This document shows, one piece after another, positions 7,903 through 16,515 of a DNA stretch of 47,817 nucleotides. Below the pieces are notes generated by a model, which was given only the letters and a program-made list of their open reading frames with translations, ran no database searches and had not been told where the DNA came from. The first letter of the stretch is position 1, and every line of letters starts with the position of its first letter. Source of the stretch: Acidimicrobiia bacterium (lineage in GTDB: Bacteria; Actinomycetota; Acidimicrobiia; Spongiisociales; UBA4744); NCBI GenBank assembly GCA_029863625.1, contig JAOTUY010000018.1, positions 1 to 47,817 of the forward strand, given 5' to 3'. Position numbers and translations under genes: made by a program.

Positions 7903-9680
7903 TGTACGCCAGGTTTGGCGGCGACAACAAAGTTGAGCGACCGATCCGGTTGCTCCGCCGGGCAGGCGGATACGGCAAGGATCTCATCGGCCCTGCCGCC
8001 GGCGCCATGGCGGCGACTGTTGCCTCCACGGTGGCCAGGCTGGCGAGCCCGTTGGTCATCAGACTTGGCATCGACAAGGGAGTGATCGATCGCGATCTGC
8101 GGATCATCACCAACGCCACCTTGATCCTGATAGCGGTGCTGGTCGTCCAGTACGTGTCCCAAAGGGTTTCTGTCTACTCCGTGGCTTGGGTCGCCGAGCG
8201 TTACCTGCGGTCAATGCGAGTCAGGGTATTCCGTCATCTCATCAGCCTGGATATGGGGTTCTTTGGACGGTCGAAGACGGGCGTGCTCGTGGCACGCATG
8301 ACGTCCGACATCGAGTCCCTGACCGAATTCGCCAATCAAGGAGCCGTGTCGGTTGTCTCCAGCGTGCTGATGGTGACCGGGGTGACGGGGGCGATGTTGC
8401 TGGTCGACGTGACCCTGGCTTTCTCGGTGCTTGCCCTCATGCCGTTGCTCATTGTCATGTCACTCGTCTTTCGCCGCTACGCGGATCGTGCCTATCAGGC
8501 CATCAGAGAGCAGATCGGACAGGTTCTCGGTGCGTTGCAGGAAGGTATTTCGGGGGTACGGGTCGTGCAGGCGTATACCCAGGAAGGGCGGCAGGCGATC
8601 GAGTTCGGGCGGGTCAACCAACGCTATTTCGAAGCGAATCTGTCGGCTGCCAAGGCCATCGCCTCGTATTTCCCGGCCGTCGACCTCCTGGCCAGCCTGG
8701 GAATCGCTCTCATTCTGTTTGTGGGCGGTAGCCGGGTGCTCGATGGTGACATGTCGTTCGGATCGCTGGTGGCGTTCCTTCTGTATCTGGGCTACTTCTT
8801 TGAACCGATCGTGCAGTTGTCAAACGTGTACAACCTCTTACAGGCCGCGCTGGCAGCCCTCAGCAAGCTTTTCGGGATACTGGATACCAGGACGGCCGTG
8901 CCGGAGGTTGACCGTCCCACGGTGCTGGCGGAACCGGTGTGCGGTGAGGTCAACTTCCGCGGCGTTTCGTTCGGTTATGACCCTGAAACGTCTGTGCTCG
9001 AAGACATCGACCTGGCCATCGGGTGCGGAGAGCGGGTCGCCGTGGTGGGAGAGACGGGAGGGGGGAAAAGCACTTTGGCCAAGCTGGCGGTTCGTTTCCA
9101 CGACCCGACTCGGGGCAGCGTCAGCATCGACGGTGTCGATCTTCGAGAGCTTTCGTTTGCGGCACTCCGGCGACACGTAGCTCTCGTCCCCCAAGAGGGA
9201 TATCTCTTTGGAGGCACGCTGCGCGACAACCTCGCCTTTGCACGGCCGGATATTTCAGATGAGGAGATTTGGTCCGTTTGCGCAACGATGGGGATCGGTG
9301 ATTGGGTCCGCGGCCTGCCCGAACGGCTCGACACCGAGGTGCGTGAGCGCGGCAGCCGCCTCTCCTCTGGCGAGCGGCAACTGGTGGCACTGGCCCGGGC
9401 ACTGATCGCCGACCCTGCGCTGATCGTTCTCGACGAGGCCACCAGCAACCTCGATCCCGAAACTGAGGCTCGTATCGAAGCCGCGTTGTCGGTTCTGTTC
9501 GAAGGCCGGACGGCGATGGTCATTGCGCACCGGCTCCAAACCGCCCGCCGGGCGGATCGAGTGGTTCTCGTCGATGGGGGGAGGATCGTCGAAGAGGGGA
9601 CCCACGACGATCTGATCGCACGGGACGGAGCCTACGCCAGGCTATCCGAGGTCTGGAAGGGCACCGGCATCGCGTCGTGA
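7899..9680 (+). CDS. ABC exporter half-transporter B (canonical catalytic Glu)
   Basis: A 593-residue partner of the preceding gene: six membrane helices then an ATPase domain. Seen: Walker A GETGGGKST, Walker B LIVLDEATSNLD with the catalytic Glu, Q-loop LVPQEGYLF and H-loop MVIAHRLQT. Its signature is LSSGERQL rather than LSGGQ. That is complementary to half A: the degenerate site would combine A's Walker motifs with this signature, while the working site combines this Walker B with A's LSGGQ. Start ATG overlaps the upstream stop by four bases; a second ATG follows at once. Substrates of such heterodimers are usually hydrophobic drugs, lipids or peptides; nothing here narrows that. Confidence 0.9.
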   Translation: MMYARFGGDNKVERPIRLLRRAGGYGKDLIGPAAGAMAATVASTVARLASPLVIRLGIDKGVIDRDLRIITNATLILIAVLVVQYVSQRVSVYSVAWVAERYLRSMRVRVFRHLISLDMGFFGRSKTGVLVARMTSDIESLTEFANQGAVSVVSSVLMVTGVTGAMLLVDVTLAFSVLALMPLLIVMSLVFRRYADRAYQAIREQIGQVLGALQEGISGVRVVQAYTQEGRQAIEFGRVNQRYFEANLSAAKAIASYFPAVDLLASLGIALILFVGGSRVLDGDMSFGSLVAFLLYLGYFFEPIVQLSNVYNLLQAALAALSKLFGILDTRTAVPEVDRPTVLAEPVCGEVNFRGVSFGYDPETSVLEDIDLAIGCGERVAVVGETGGGKSTLAKLAVRFHDPTRGSVSIDGVDLRELSFAALRRHVALVPQEGYLFGGTLRDNLAFARPDISDEEIWSVCATMGIGDWVRGLPERLDTEVRERGSRLSSGERQLVALARALIADPALIVLDEATSNLDPETEARIEAALSVLFEGRTAMVIAHRLQTARRADRVVLVDGGRIVEEGTHDDLIARDGAYARLSEVWKGTGIAS

Positions 9681-9724
9681 CCAGTCTTCCGGCGGCGCGA
9701 ATGTGACCTCCGGCGGTAGTCGGG

Positions 9725-9742
9725 ATCCGGTTGGCGCCGGAT
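9725..9742. terminator. short inverted repeat downstream of ABC exporter
   Basis: ATCCGG and CCGGAT arms separated by six bases lie between the exporter stop and the DUF5661 ribosome binding site. No T-run follows, so a terminator role is weakly supported; it could equally be a leader structure. Confidence 0.25.
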
Positions 9743-9769
9743 GATGTCGGCAGAGAAAGGAAGGCAAGG

Positions 9770-10036
9770 ATGCCGTTCACGCTTGAAGATGCACAGAGGA
9801 TCGCGGACGCCATCGGTGTTGAGTTCGAGGACGCAGACTTCGATATCGAGCAGTTTCACATGGGCCTGAATGTGGAGCTCGAGCACGGCACCCGGGATCC
9901 GGAGACGAACGTCACCGGGGACGACCCGGTGCTCACCGGCAAGATCGCCCTCGCTCACCTGAATGAGTTTCCCGACTACTACACGCGGCTCGATGCACTC
10001 GAGGAAGCCGCCAAGCGGCATTGGGGACAGAGCTGA
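9770..10036 (+). CDS. DUF5661 family protein
   Basis: An 88-residue acidic protein matching the DUF5661 pattern: FTLEDAQRIADAIGVEF at the N-terminus, then HMGLNVELEHGT, DDPVLTGKIALAHLNEFPDYYTRL and a C-terminal helix. The family has no established function. The ATG at 9770 is preceded by GGAAGGCAAGG, a strong ribosome binding site, so the frame open from 9731 is not used. It sits between the exporter operon and a convergent dehydrogenase gene and is probably a single-gene unit. No membrane segment or signal peptide is visible. Confidence 0.8.
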   Translation: MPFTLEDAQRIADAIGVEFEDADFDIEQFHMGLNVELEHGTRDPETNVTGDDPVLTGKIALAHLNEFPDYYTRLDALEEAAKRHWGQS

Positions 10037-10042
10037 GGGCTC

Positions 10043-11068
10043 CTAGGGAATCACCATCAATCGCCCCTTCGCCGGCCGGGAGCCGTTCGCCCGCGACATG
10101 ATCACCAGTTCGGCCCCTTCAAGCGGGGTCTGTTCGAGTGCTGGTGCCACCAGCGTTCTGTCGCTCAGCCAGTCGAGGATCTGTTCGACGTCGCGTCGGT
10201 GACTGCCGAACGAGCCCAGGAGGGCGTACTCGTGACGGGCCCACAAAACGGGCGGAAGCGTGGTGAGCGGTTCCAGGCCGACCCCGACTGCGACCGCCGT
10301 GCCCCCGGGGCGGAGCGACTTGATCGCGGCGTCGAGAGTCGCGGCCCGACCGACGAACTCGATAGCGGTGTCGACGCCTCCGCCGGTGAGCAGTTTGGCC
10401 GCCCGGCCGATGGAGGTGCCCGGTTCGACCAGGATCGTCTCGTCGGCCTGTAGCTGCGTGGCACGGGCCAGCGCCGCAGGATCGCGGTCGGCGACGATGA
10501 CGGGAGCCGCCCCCCGGGCCCGGGCGATCTGGATGCCGTACGAACCCAACCCTCCTGCCCCGATGATCAGCACCGCGTCGCCCGATTGCACGCGTCCTCG
10601 ACAAACCACCGCATGGAAGGCCGTTGCTCCGGCATCGACGGCGGTGGCCGCCACTGCCGGGGCTACTCCCGGCAGTCGGGCAAGCAGGGCGATGCCCGGC
10701 ACCACCACTTGCTCTGCCAGCCCCCCATCGAAGTCGATTCCCGTCATCGAGAGGCGCTCGCAGATCATTTCCCGATCGGTGCGGCACGCCATGCACGAAC
10801 CGCAGGTCACACCGGCTGCCACCACCACCTCATCGTCAACTTTCCACGACGGGTCATTCGACTCCACCACCCGACCGGCAATCTCGTGTCCAAGGGTGAT
10901 AGGGGTGTGGCCGGTGCGGGCGGAGCCGTCGAGGAAGTGAAGGTCCGAACCGCACACCCCGCAGGCTTCGACGGCCACCACCACGTCGCCGGGCCCGGTC
11001 GGCCGCAGGTCGACCTCCTCGGATCGCAGGTCACCGGGGCCGTGCAACCGGAGGGCGCGGACCGTCAT
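10043..11068 (-). CDS. zinc-dependent alcohol dehydrogenase (MDR family)
   Basis: A 341-residue medium-chain dehydrogenase. Seen: GVCGSDLH with the catalytic-zinc Cys39, GHEIAGRV (His61, Glu62), four structural-zinc cysteines at about 89, 92, 95 and 103, and a Rossmann motif GAGGLGSYGIQIARARGA followed by VIVADRDPAAL. The Asp after the second beta strand favours NAD over NADP. It resembles alcohol, sorbitol or threonine dehydrogenase-like enzymes; the substrate is not determinable. ATG at 11068 precedes the conserved N-terminal strand; the frame continues to 11122 without homology. Its 3' end is only a few bases from the convergent DUF5661 gene. Confidence 0.87.
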   Translation of the reverse strand: MTVRALRLHGPGDLRSEEVDLRPTGPGDVVVAVEACGVCGSDLHFLDGSARTGHTPITLGHEIAGRVVESNDPSWKVDDEVVVAAGVTCGSCMACRTDREMICERLSMTGIDFDGGLAEQVVVPGIALLARLPGVAPAVAATAVDAGATAFHAVVCRGRVQSGDAVLIIGAGGLGSYGIQIARARGAAPVIVADRDPAALARATQLQADETILVEPGTSIGRAAKLLTGGGVDTAIEFVGRAATLDAAIKSLRPGGTAVAVGVGLEPLTTLPPVLWARHEYALLGSFGSHRRDVEQILDWLSDRTLVAPALEQTPLEGAELVIMSRANGSRPAKGRLMVIP

Positions 11069-11150
11069 AGACCTACGATACGCGCCGGGTGACCGCGATG
11101 GAGCGGTGTGCGTTGTTGCCACCTAAAGTGTTTGTCGCAGGGGACGATAA

Positions 11151-11169
11151 CCACCAATAGTGGTATTCC
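11151..11169 (+). promoter_or_regulatory. candidate operator, CCAC-N5-GTGG motif (copy 1)
   Basis: CCACCAATAGTGGTATTCC lies 19 bases upstream of the secreted-protein start at 11189. It matches 16 of 19 positions of a site upstream of sufB (13116) and shares ATAGTGGWATTCC with a site upstream of the second sufC (27504). The near-palindromic CCAC/GTGG core suggests a dimeric regulator; this is inference. Confidence 0.35.
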
Positions 11170-11188
11170 AATGCGATGGGAGTTGCCG

Positions 11189-11794
11189 ATGAAGAAAATG
11201 AAACGCTGGGGGGTCATGACGCTGGTGGCGCTGCTGGTGTTGGGTTCGATGGGAGCCGCGCTGGCGGACGACACGGAAACGGCCAAAGAGCCGCTCGAGC
11301 CGGGGTTCGCTGAGCTGACGATGGACCAGGAGCTGCTGGGCGACGTATTCGACCTCATCACCTTCGTGCTCTACTGGGGTGACCCCGAGCAGGAAGATTG
11401 GGACGAATGGCAAGATCTGGACGAACCTCCCACCTGCGTTCCCCCACCGCCGGTGGTGGACCCGCTTCCCGGAGAATTCTGCGAAACCCTGGAGGTGAGC
11501 CACAACGGGCACGTCAACCACGGTTCCTTCGTCTCGTCGTTTGTGCACTGGCTCAAAGACGATGGAATGAAAGCGCTGGAGTACGACGGCCCGAAGGGCC
11601 AACTGGTCAAGTGGGCTGCCGGTCAAGATTTCGGGAAAGGCGACTACGACTTCGCCGTTGGTACGGACGGGCTCGACGACGTGCTCGAGCTCGAAAAGGC
11701 GGATCTGGACGAAGCCGAAGAAGGAGATGGCCACGGACCGCCTGACTGGGTCCTCACAAAGAAGGCGGTCAAGGCCGCCAAGCGGAACAAGTAG
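11189..11794 (+). CDS. secreted acidic protein of unknown function
   Basis: A 201-residue protein I do not recognise. Seen: a classical signal peptide MKKMKRWGVMTLVALLVLGSMGAALA with likely cleavage after ALA, then an acidic region with DEWQDLDEPP, a proline-rich CVPPPPVVDPLPGEFC loop that could be closed by a disulfide, a HNGHVNHGSFVSSFVHWLKD stretch, an acidic DDVLELEKADLDEAEEGDG segment and a basic C-terminus KKAVKAAKRNK. The charge alternation suggests binding to a polymer or surface. ATG at 11189 is preceded by GGGAG at six bases and is better than ATG at 11171. A strong hairpin follows the stop, so it is probably monocistronic. Confidence 0.75.
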   Translation: MKKMKRWGVMTLVALLVLGSMGAALADDTETAKEPLEPGFAELTMDQELLGDVFDLITFVLYWGDPEQEDWDEWQDLDEPPTCVPPPPVVDPLPGEFCETLEVSHNGHVNHGSFVSSFVHWLKDDGMKALEYDGPKGQLVKWAAGQDFGKGDYDFAVGTDGLDDVLELEKADLDEAEEGDGHGPPDWVLTKKAVKAAKRNK

Positions 11795-11814
11795 CTGAAG
11801 CGATCAGCTGTCAT

Positions 11815-11844
11815 CGAGAGGGCGGCCGCAAGGCCGCCCTCTCG
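11815..11844 (+). terminator. perfect 13-bp hairpin terminator
   Basis: Arms CGAGAGGGCGGCC and GGCCGCCCTCTCG are perfectly complementary around a GCAA tetraloop, about 20 bases after the secreted-protein stop. There is no T-tail, as is common for high-GC actinobacterial terminators. Confidence 0.8.
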
Positions 11845-11905
11845 ACGGGCCGATCCTGATGGAAAGTGCCATGCATGGATTTGCATACATCGCGTAACTC
11901 ACTAG

Positions 11906-11922
11906 GGTCGCAAGGCCCGACC
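11906..11922 (+). other. leader hairpin upstream of M23 peptidase
   Basis: GGTCG and CGACC arms enclose CAAGGCC about 30 bases before the peptidase start, within an otherwise unexplained leader. It could be a small regulatory stem or chance; the surrounding bases were compared with c-di-GMP and c-di-AMP riboswitch patterns without a match. Confidence 0.25.
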
Positions 11923-11954
11923 GTTTGATTGGGTTTTCCTGCACAGGTAAACAG

Positions 11955-12539
11955 ATGGCTTTTCGACGCGTATTCACCGGCATGATCGCAGCTTTGGCGA
12001 TCGTCGCCTCGTCCGTTTCCGGGGCGGGGGCGGCCGACCCTTTGTATCTGCGGTTCCCCCAGCTCGACGAGCAGACCGAGTTCGTCGATTCCTGGGGGGT
12101 GGCCCGGCCGGACGAACGGACCCATCGGGGCGTTGATTTGATGGGTAGCAAGATGGCCCCCGTCGTTGCGGTGCTCGACGGTGTGATCGAGACCATGGGC
12201 GAGGGCGACCGTTCGGGGTACCACATCACGATCGATCACGGCGAGGGCACGAGCTCGTGGTACATGCACCTGAACAACGACACGCCCGGTACCGATGATC
12301 GTCGGGGCGGGGCGGAGTACGCGTTCGCCGAAGGCCTGGAAGTCGGCGATATCGTCGAGGCCGGTCAAGTGATCGGATTCGTTGGCGACAGTGGGAACGC
12401 TGAGTGGGGGGGTGCCCACACGCATTTCGAGCTGCACATCAACGGGCGAGCCGTCAATCCCTACCCGTATCTGCGGGACGCCTGGGAACGCTGGCTCCTC
12501 GAGCTGGCCATTGCGCGAGGCGAGACCGACTTCAAGTAA
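11955..12539 (+). CDS. secreted M23-family metallopeptidase
   Basis: A 194-residue exported protein. Seen: signal peptide (about residues 1-27, ending SGAGA-A), then a LytM/M23 peptidase domain with HRGVD (His57, Asp61), WYMHL (His105) and HTHFEL (His155, His157), the zinc and catalytic residues of the family. Such enzymes cleave peptidoglycan cross-bridges or are regulators of other hydrolases; the complete residue set argues for activity. ATG at 11955 follows ACAGG by eight bases. No cell-wall-binding domain is attached. It follows the hairpin at 11815 and probably has its own promoter. Its stop is convergent with the next gene. Confidence 0.88.
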   Translation: MAFRRVFTGMIAALAIVASSVSGAGAADPLYLRFPQLDEQTEFVDSWGVARPDERTHRGVDLMGSKMAPVVAVLDGVIETMGEGDRSGYHITIDHGEGTSSWYMHLNNDTPGTDDRRGGAEYAFAEGLEVGDIVEAGQVIGFVGDSGNAEWGGAHTHFELHINGRAVNPYPYLRDAWERWLLELAIARGETDFK

Positions 12540-12564
12540 CCCAGGGTTCAGGGTTCCGGTCGGA
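12537..12564. repeat. short heptad array at convergent stops
   Basis: From the peptidase TAA the sequence reads in sevens TAACCCA, GGGTTCA, GGGTTCC. On the other strand it contains the TGA of the NAD(P)-binding gene (GAACCCT units). Only two clean units, so weak alone; its position matches the other heptad loci. Confidence 0.4.
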
Positions 12565-13012
12565 GTCGCTTCCGGTCGTTGAGATCCGCAACCTCATCGG
12601 CGAGTTCCCCCTCGGTCCGGCCGGCCGGGGCAACCACGGTGACCTCGGGTGCGCTACCGCCGACGAGCGACAGGGCCGGATTGCCTACCCAGATCGCCCG
12701 CTGCACGCTCGCCTCCCCAAGCGCGCCTACCCATGCCGTCAGAACCCCGGTGACGTCGTCGGCAAAGGCGAGCGGCCGACCATCCGATGCCGCCGCCTCT
12801 ACCAGCACCGCCGTGAAGGCATGGTGGGCAGCCGCCGCCACGTGTGATCCGTCGGACAAATCCCCCAGGGCCACCTTGGCCCCTTGTTTTCGGAGCGCGG
12901 CTCCGGCGCCCGGGTCGGTGACGAAAGCGCGTATCTCGCCGCCCCGCAAGAGCAGCGCCGCAACGATTGCTTCACCGCCGGGAGTATCTGCGCCAACAAC
13001 AATCACCGGCAT
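12548..13012 (-). CDS. NAD(P)-binding Rossmann-fold protein (NmrA/SDR-like)
   Basis: A 154-residue protein with an N-terminal nucleotide-binding pattern [34 protein letters not shown], followed by [25 protein letters not shown]. This matches atypical short-chain dehydrogenases of the NmrA type, which bind NAD(P) and act as sensors or reductases. It is shorter than full enzymes (250-300 residues), lacking an evident YxxxK catalytic pair and the C-terminal substrate domain, so a binding or regulatory role is more likely than catalysis. ATG at 13012 precedes the Rossmann strand. It is transcribed away from sufB, with about 157 bases between starts. Confidence 0.7.
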   Translation of the reverse strand: MPVIVVGADTPGGEAIVAALLLRGGEIRAFVTDPGAGAALRKQGAKVALGDLSDGSHVAAAAHHAFTAVLVEAAASDGRPLAFADDVTGVLTAWVGALGEASVQRAIWVGNPALSLVGGSAPEVTVVAPAGRTEGELADEVADLNDRKRLRPEP

Positions 13013-13115
13013 TGTGGGAACGCTATCAGCAACCAGGCCGACCAAGGAGTTCCGCTCTACCGAGCGGGGAACTTCCGTCGGTGCGGTCCGGTACCGTAGC
13101 TCCTACGCTAGGAAT

Positions 13116-13134
13116 CCACCGGTAGTAGTATTCC
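13116..13134 (+). promoter_or_regulatory. candidate operator upstream of sufB (copy 2)
   Basis: CCACCGGTAGTAGTATTCC, 35 bases before the sufB start, matches 16 of 19 bases of the site at 11151. It also lies inside a larger inverted repeat with GGAAT and ATTCC ends (13111-13134). TAGTAT within it could be a -10 hexamer. Role inferred. Confidence 0.4.
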
Positions 13135-13169
13135 CTATCTCCGTAGTGTTAATTGGGGTGAGCAACGAC

Positions 13170-14579
13170 ATGGCCACAGTCGATATTGACCTGGGTTCGT
13201 ACAAGCTCGGATGGAGTGACAAAGAGGACTATGTCTTCAAACCCGAAAGGGGTTTGAACGAGGACATCATCCGCCAGATGTCGCAGATGAAGGGTGAGCC
13301 GGACTGGATGCTGGAATTCCGGCTCAAGTCCTATCAGCGATGGCTGCGCAAGCCCATCCCGCAGTGGGGTGGAGGTGGTCTCCTCAACGAGATCGACTTC
13401 GACAACATCTACTACTACATCAAACCGACTGAGGGTCAGGCCAAAGACTGGGATATGGTGCCCGATTCGATCAAGGAGACTTACGAGAAGCTGGGTATCC
13501 CCGCGGCGGAGCGCAAGTACCTGGCCGGGGTCACTGCCCAATACGAGTCCGAGGTTGTGTACCACAAAAACCGTGAGGACCTCGAACGGCTCGGCGTGTT
13601 GTTCACCGATATGGACACTGCGGTACGGGAGTATCCCGACATCGTCAAAGAGTACTTCGGGACGATCATCCCACCGAACGACAACAAATTCGCCGCCCTC
13701 AATTCCGCAGTGTGGTCGGGCGGTTCTTTCATCTACGTGCCACCCGGGGTTCACCTCGATCAGCCGCTCCAGGCTTACTTTCGTATCAATGCCGAGAACA
13801 TGGGACAGTTTGAACGAACTTTGATCATCGTCGACGAGGGCGCCTACTGCCACTACGTCGAGGGTTGTTCTGCCCCGGTCTACTCCACTGATTCGCTTCA
13901 CTCGGCCGTGGTCGAAATCGTGATCAAGAAGGGTGGACGCTGCCGGTACACCACCATTCAGAACTGGTCGAACAACGTGTACAACCTCGTGACCAAGCGA
14001 GCGGCGGCCTATGAGAATGCCACCATGGAATGGGTGGACGGCAATCTCGGCTCGAAGCTCACGATGAAGTATCCGGCGATCTGGCTCTTGGAGCCGGGCG
14101 CCCACGGCGAAGTGCTGTCGATCGCGTTCGCCGGACCGGGCCAACACCTGGATGCCGGCGCCAAGATCGTGCACGCAGCTTCCGATACAACTTCGACCAT
14201 CACCTCCAAATCGATCTCGCGAGGCGGCGGACGGGCCGGCTACCGGGGACTGGTCCGGGTCGAGCCGGGCGCCCAGCGCACCAAATCGTTCGTGCGTTGC
14301 GACGCGTTGATCCTCGACGATCACTCCCGGTCGGATACCTATCCCTACATGGAGATCGAAGAAGCCGACGCCCAGATCGGCCACGAGGCGACCGTTTCCA
14401 AGGTTGGAGAGGACCAACTCTTCTACTTGATGAGCCGCGGGCTCAGCGAGGAAGAGGCGACGTCGATGATCGTGGCCGGTTTCATCGAACCGATCGTCAA
14501 GGAACTTCCTATGGAGTACGCCGTCGAGATGAACCGGTTGATTGAGCTCAACATGGTGGAAGCCGGAGCGATCGGATAG
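13170..14579 (+). CDS. sufB: Fe-S cluster assembly scaffold SufB
   Basis: A 469-residue SufB, the scaffold subunit of the SufBCD complex that builds iron-sulfur clusters in the cytoplasm. Seen: [27 protein letters not shown] at the N-terminus, [36 protein letters not shown], the [20 protein letters not shown] segment with the conserved cysteine, and the C-terminal [27 protein letters not shown] shared with SufD. Length is normal. ATG at 13170 is preceded by GGGGTGAG at six bases; the frame is open for 197 codons upstream but that part antisenses another gene. It is separated from sufD by about 4.4 kb. No SufR-type regulator gene precedes it. Confidence 0.95.
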   Translation: MATVDIDLGSYKLGWSDKEDYVFKPERGLNEDIIRQMSQMKGEPDWMLEFRLKSYQRWLRKPIPQWGGGGLLNEIDFDNIYYYIKPTEGQAKDWDMVPDSIKETYEKLGIPAAERKYLAGVTAQYESEVVYHKNREDLERLGVLFTDMDTAVREYPDIVKEYFGTIIPPNDNKFAALNSAVWSGGSFIYVPPGVHLDQPLQAYFRINAENMGQFERTLIIVDEGAYCHYVEGCSAPVYSTDSLHSAVVEIVIKKGGRCRYTTIQNWSNNVYNLVTKRAAAYENATMEWVDGNLGSKLTMKYPAIWLLEPGAHGEVLSIAFAGPGQHLDAGAKIVHAASDTTSTITSKSISRGGGRAGYRGLVRVEPGAQRTKSFVRCDALILDDHSRSDTYPYMEIEEADAQIGHEATVSKVGEDQLFYLMSRGLSEEEATSMIVAGFIEPIVKELPMEYAVEMNRLIELNMVEAGAIG

Positions 14580-14589
14580 CGCCTTCCTC

Positions 14590-15036
14590 ATGCGGAAACC
14601 CTTTCAGCACCAGGGGTCAGACGAGGTGGCCGCCCGTGCGACGATCCAAGATCGCCTAGACCAGGCGCGGCAGCGGATCGAGAGGTTCACGCCGGCCGAG
14701 GCCAATACGGCCCTCACCCAGGGGGCCGTCATCGTCGACACTCGATGTGGCGACGACCGCCACCGGGAAGGCTTTCTTTCTGGCGCAATTCACGTTCCGC
14801 TCTCTGTGCTCGAATGGCGTTGCGACCCCGATTCGAGGGATGCCGACGGCAGGCTGAGCGATCTCGAGCGACAGATCATCCTGGTCTGCAACGACGGCTA
14901 TTCGTCAAGCCTGGCGGCCTCCGCACTCAGGGATCTCGGGTTCCGGCGCGTGGGAGATGTGATCGGCGGATTCCGCGGTTGGGTCGACGCCGGGCTTCCG
15001 GTGCGCCCCGATTCCGAAGGTGCCGGCCCTGCCTGA
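14590..15036 (+). CDS. rhodanese-like domain protein
   Basis: A 148-residue single rhodanese domain. Seen: a predicted helix, then GAVIVDTRCGDDRHREGFLSGAIHVPLSVLEWR (the CH2A region with DTR) and LVCNDGYSSSLAASALRDLGFRRVGDVIGGFRGW with the active-site Cys of the loop CNDGYSS. The loop lacks the Arg of thiosulfate sulfurtransferases, so the natural sulfur donor is open. It starts 10 bases after sufB and may be cotranscribed, which would fit a sulfur-handling role beside the SUF system; that is inference. ATG at 14590 has only a weak upstream signal; a GTG start around 14627 is possible. Confidence 0.82.
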   Translation: MRKPFQHQGSDEVAARATIQDRLDQARQRIERFTPAEANTALTQGAVIVDTRCGDDRHREGFLSGAIHVPLSVLEWRCDPDSRDADGRLSDLERQIILVCNDGYSSSLAASALRDLGFRRVGDVIGGFRGWVDAGLPVRPDSEGAGPA

Positions 15037-15166
15037 GTTGGCCGCCCGGTGGCTATGACCTCTAGATATCAGACCTCGCCGAAGTGGTTGAGCCAAACTC
15101 GAAGCAACGTGACGGACGGTGACGCCGGAGTTCTCGGGAAGGGCCAAGCCGGACAGAAGAGCTCTG

Positions 15167-15436
15167 CTAACGACTGCCGAAGCCGACTACGGCTGCCAGG
15201 AAAACGCCACCCGCCACCGCATAAACGACCGAGTACCCGGCTACCTCAACGACGGGTGGGAAATCCGCGGCGCGCGTGAGCACGGTGGTCACCAAGCCGC
15301 CGATGATGCCCATCAGGATCGAACCAACGACCGAGGCCTTACGGCCGGTCAGGACACCTCCCAACAAACCGCCGAAGGCCGCAGCCGCCACGATGATGAG
15401 GAGGTTGGGAGTGAATTCGAAATCTGCGAATTCCAT
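15167..15436 (-). CDS. small membrane protein, GlsB/YeaQ-like
   Basis: An 89-residue protein with three hydrophobic segments: LLIIVAAAAFGGLLGGVLTG, SVVGSILMGIIGGLVTTVL and AGYSVVYAVAGGVFLAAVVGF. The glycine-rich GGLLGG and GIIGG pattern resembles the GlsB/YeaQ/YmgE transglycosylase-associated family of stress-induced membrane proteins, whose function is unknown. It starts ten bases after the sigma factor gene on the same strand and is probably cotranscribed with it. The family assignment is moderate; the membrane topology is clear. Confidence 0.7.
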   Translation of the reverse strand: MEFADFEFTPNLLIIVAAAAFGGLLGGVLTGRKASVVGSILMGIIGGLVTTVLTRAADFPPVVEVAGYSVVYAVAGGVFLAAVVGFGSR

Positions 15437-15445
15437 GGCGGCAGG

Positions 15446-16378
15446 TTACAGCAAAGACTCGAGATCGATCGAGCATGAAGGATGCCGCAGCTTGGAGATG
15501 GCTCGCCCTTCGATCTGCCGAACCCGCTCGCGAGTCAGGTTGAAGATCTTCCCCACATCGGAAAGAGTTCGGGGTTCACCCCCGTCCAGGCCGAATCGCA
15601 TCATCAGCACCTGTCGTTCGCCTTCCTCCAGTATGCGGAGGGCGTCGATGAGATGGAGGCGTCGCATGACGGCCGCCGTGTGACCAAACGGGTCAGGAGC
15701 GCTCTCATCTTCAACGAAATCCTGCAGTTCGGCGTCGCCCTCTTCGCCGACGGGACGGTCAAGTGACACGGTGTCAGACGGAGCCGAAAGTGCTGCCTCG
15801 ACCCGCTCTACATCGAGCCCGCTCGACTCGGCAATCTCCGCCAGGGTCGGTGGCCGCCGAAATTCTTCGGCCAGGGCTTGTTCCGTGTCCTGCACGGTCC
15901 TGACGACATCGACCATGTGGACCGGAAGCCGGATGGTGCGGGCCTGGTTCCCGAGACCGCGGGTGATCGCCTGACGGATCCACCAGGTGGCATAGGTCGA
16001 GAACTTGAAGCCTTTCCGCCAATCGAATTTCTCGACCGCCCGGATCAAGCCGAGGTTCCCCTCCTGGATGAGATCGAGCAGATCGAGCCCCCGCCCCGCA
16101 TAACGTTTGGCTATTGAGATGACGAGGCGCAGATTGCACCGGATGAACATCATCTTGGCTTCTTCGCCGGCATGGGCGAGACGGTAGAGCTTGGCGCGCT
16201 CAACGGGAGTCAGATCGTCGCCGGACTCGAGCTTATGTTGAGCCTTCCGGCCGGCTTCCATCGCCCTCGCCAGCCGCACCTCATCTTCGGCATCAAGCAG
16301 AGTGTGAGCTGATACCTCTTCGAGATATATGCCCACCGTGTCGTACATAGGGACTGAATCACGGCCGCGCTTGGGCAA
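15446..16378 (-). CDS. RNA polymerase sigma-70 factor, group 2 (HrdB/SigB-like)
   Basis: A 310-residue sigma factor. Seen in order: region 1.2 (VGIYLEEVSAHTLLDAEDEVRLARAMEAG), region 2 (LVISIAKRYAGRGLDLLDLIQEGNLGLIRAVEKFDW, FSTYATWWIRQAI with the -10 recognition helix), region 3 (RLPVHMVDVVRTVQ) and region 4 (GEPRTLSDVGKIFNLTRERVRQIEGRAISKLRH, helix-turn-helix). It lacks the long acidic N-terminus of a primary RpoD, so it is a group 2 or short primary-like factor. TTG at 16378 is preceded by AGGAG about ten bases upstream; ATG at 16348 lacks any such signal. The promoter region (137 bases) is shared with the divergent lipoprotein gene. Confidence 0.92.
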   Translation of the reverse strand: MPKRGRDSVPMYDTVGIYLEEVSAHTLLDAEDEVRLARAMEAGRKAQHKLESGDDLTPVERAKLYRLAHAGEEAKMMFIRCNLRLVISIAKRYAGRGLDLLDLIQEGNLGLIRAVEKFDWRKGFKFSTYATWWIRQAITRGLGNQARTIRLPVHMVDVVRTVQDTEQALAEEFRRPPTLAEIAESSGLDVERVEAALSAPSDTVSLDRPVGEEGDAELQDFVEDESAPDPFGHTAAVMRRLHLIDALRILEEGERQVLMMRFGLDGGEPRTLSDVGKIFNLTRERVRQIEGRAISKLRHPSCSIDLESLL

Positions 16379-16515
16379 GCTGTCACATCTCCTGTAATTG
16401 CCAGCATTTGCAAGGTAACACGCCGGAGTGACACTGACAACGGCGAAAGTGACTGATCGACCGGCGTCGCCATTTCAGTTGTCGGTCAGCCGGCCAAGAT
16501 GAGTACCCTTTCGAG

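Noticed and set aside
11871..11954. Possible c-di-GMP or c-di-AMP riboswitch before the M23 peptidase
   Set aside because: A GCACAGG-like and a GTCGCAAGGCC-like piece are present but in the wrong order and spacing; only a five-base stem is supported.
12579..13169. In-frame extension of SufB by 197 codons
   Set aside because: It lies antisense to the NAD(P)-binding gene, has no SufB homology, and the ATG at 13170 has a good ribosome binding site.
15037..15166. tRNA or small RNA in the rhodanese-GlsB gap
   Set aside because: No cloverleaf, T-loop consensus or strong hairpin is visible.
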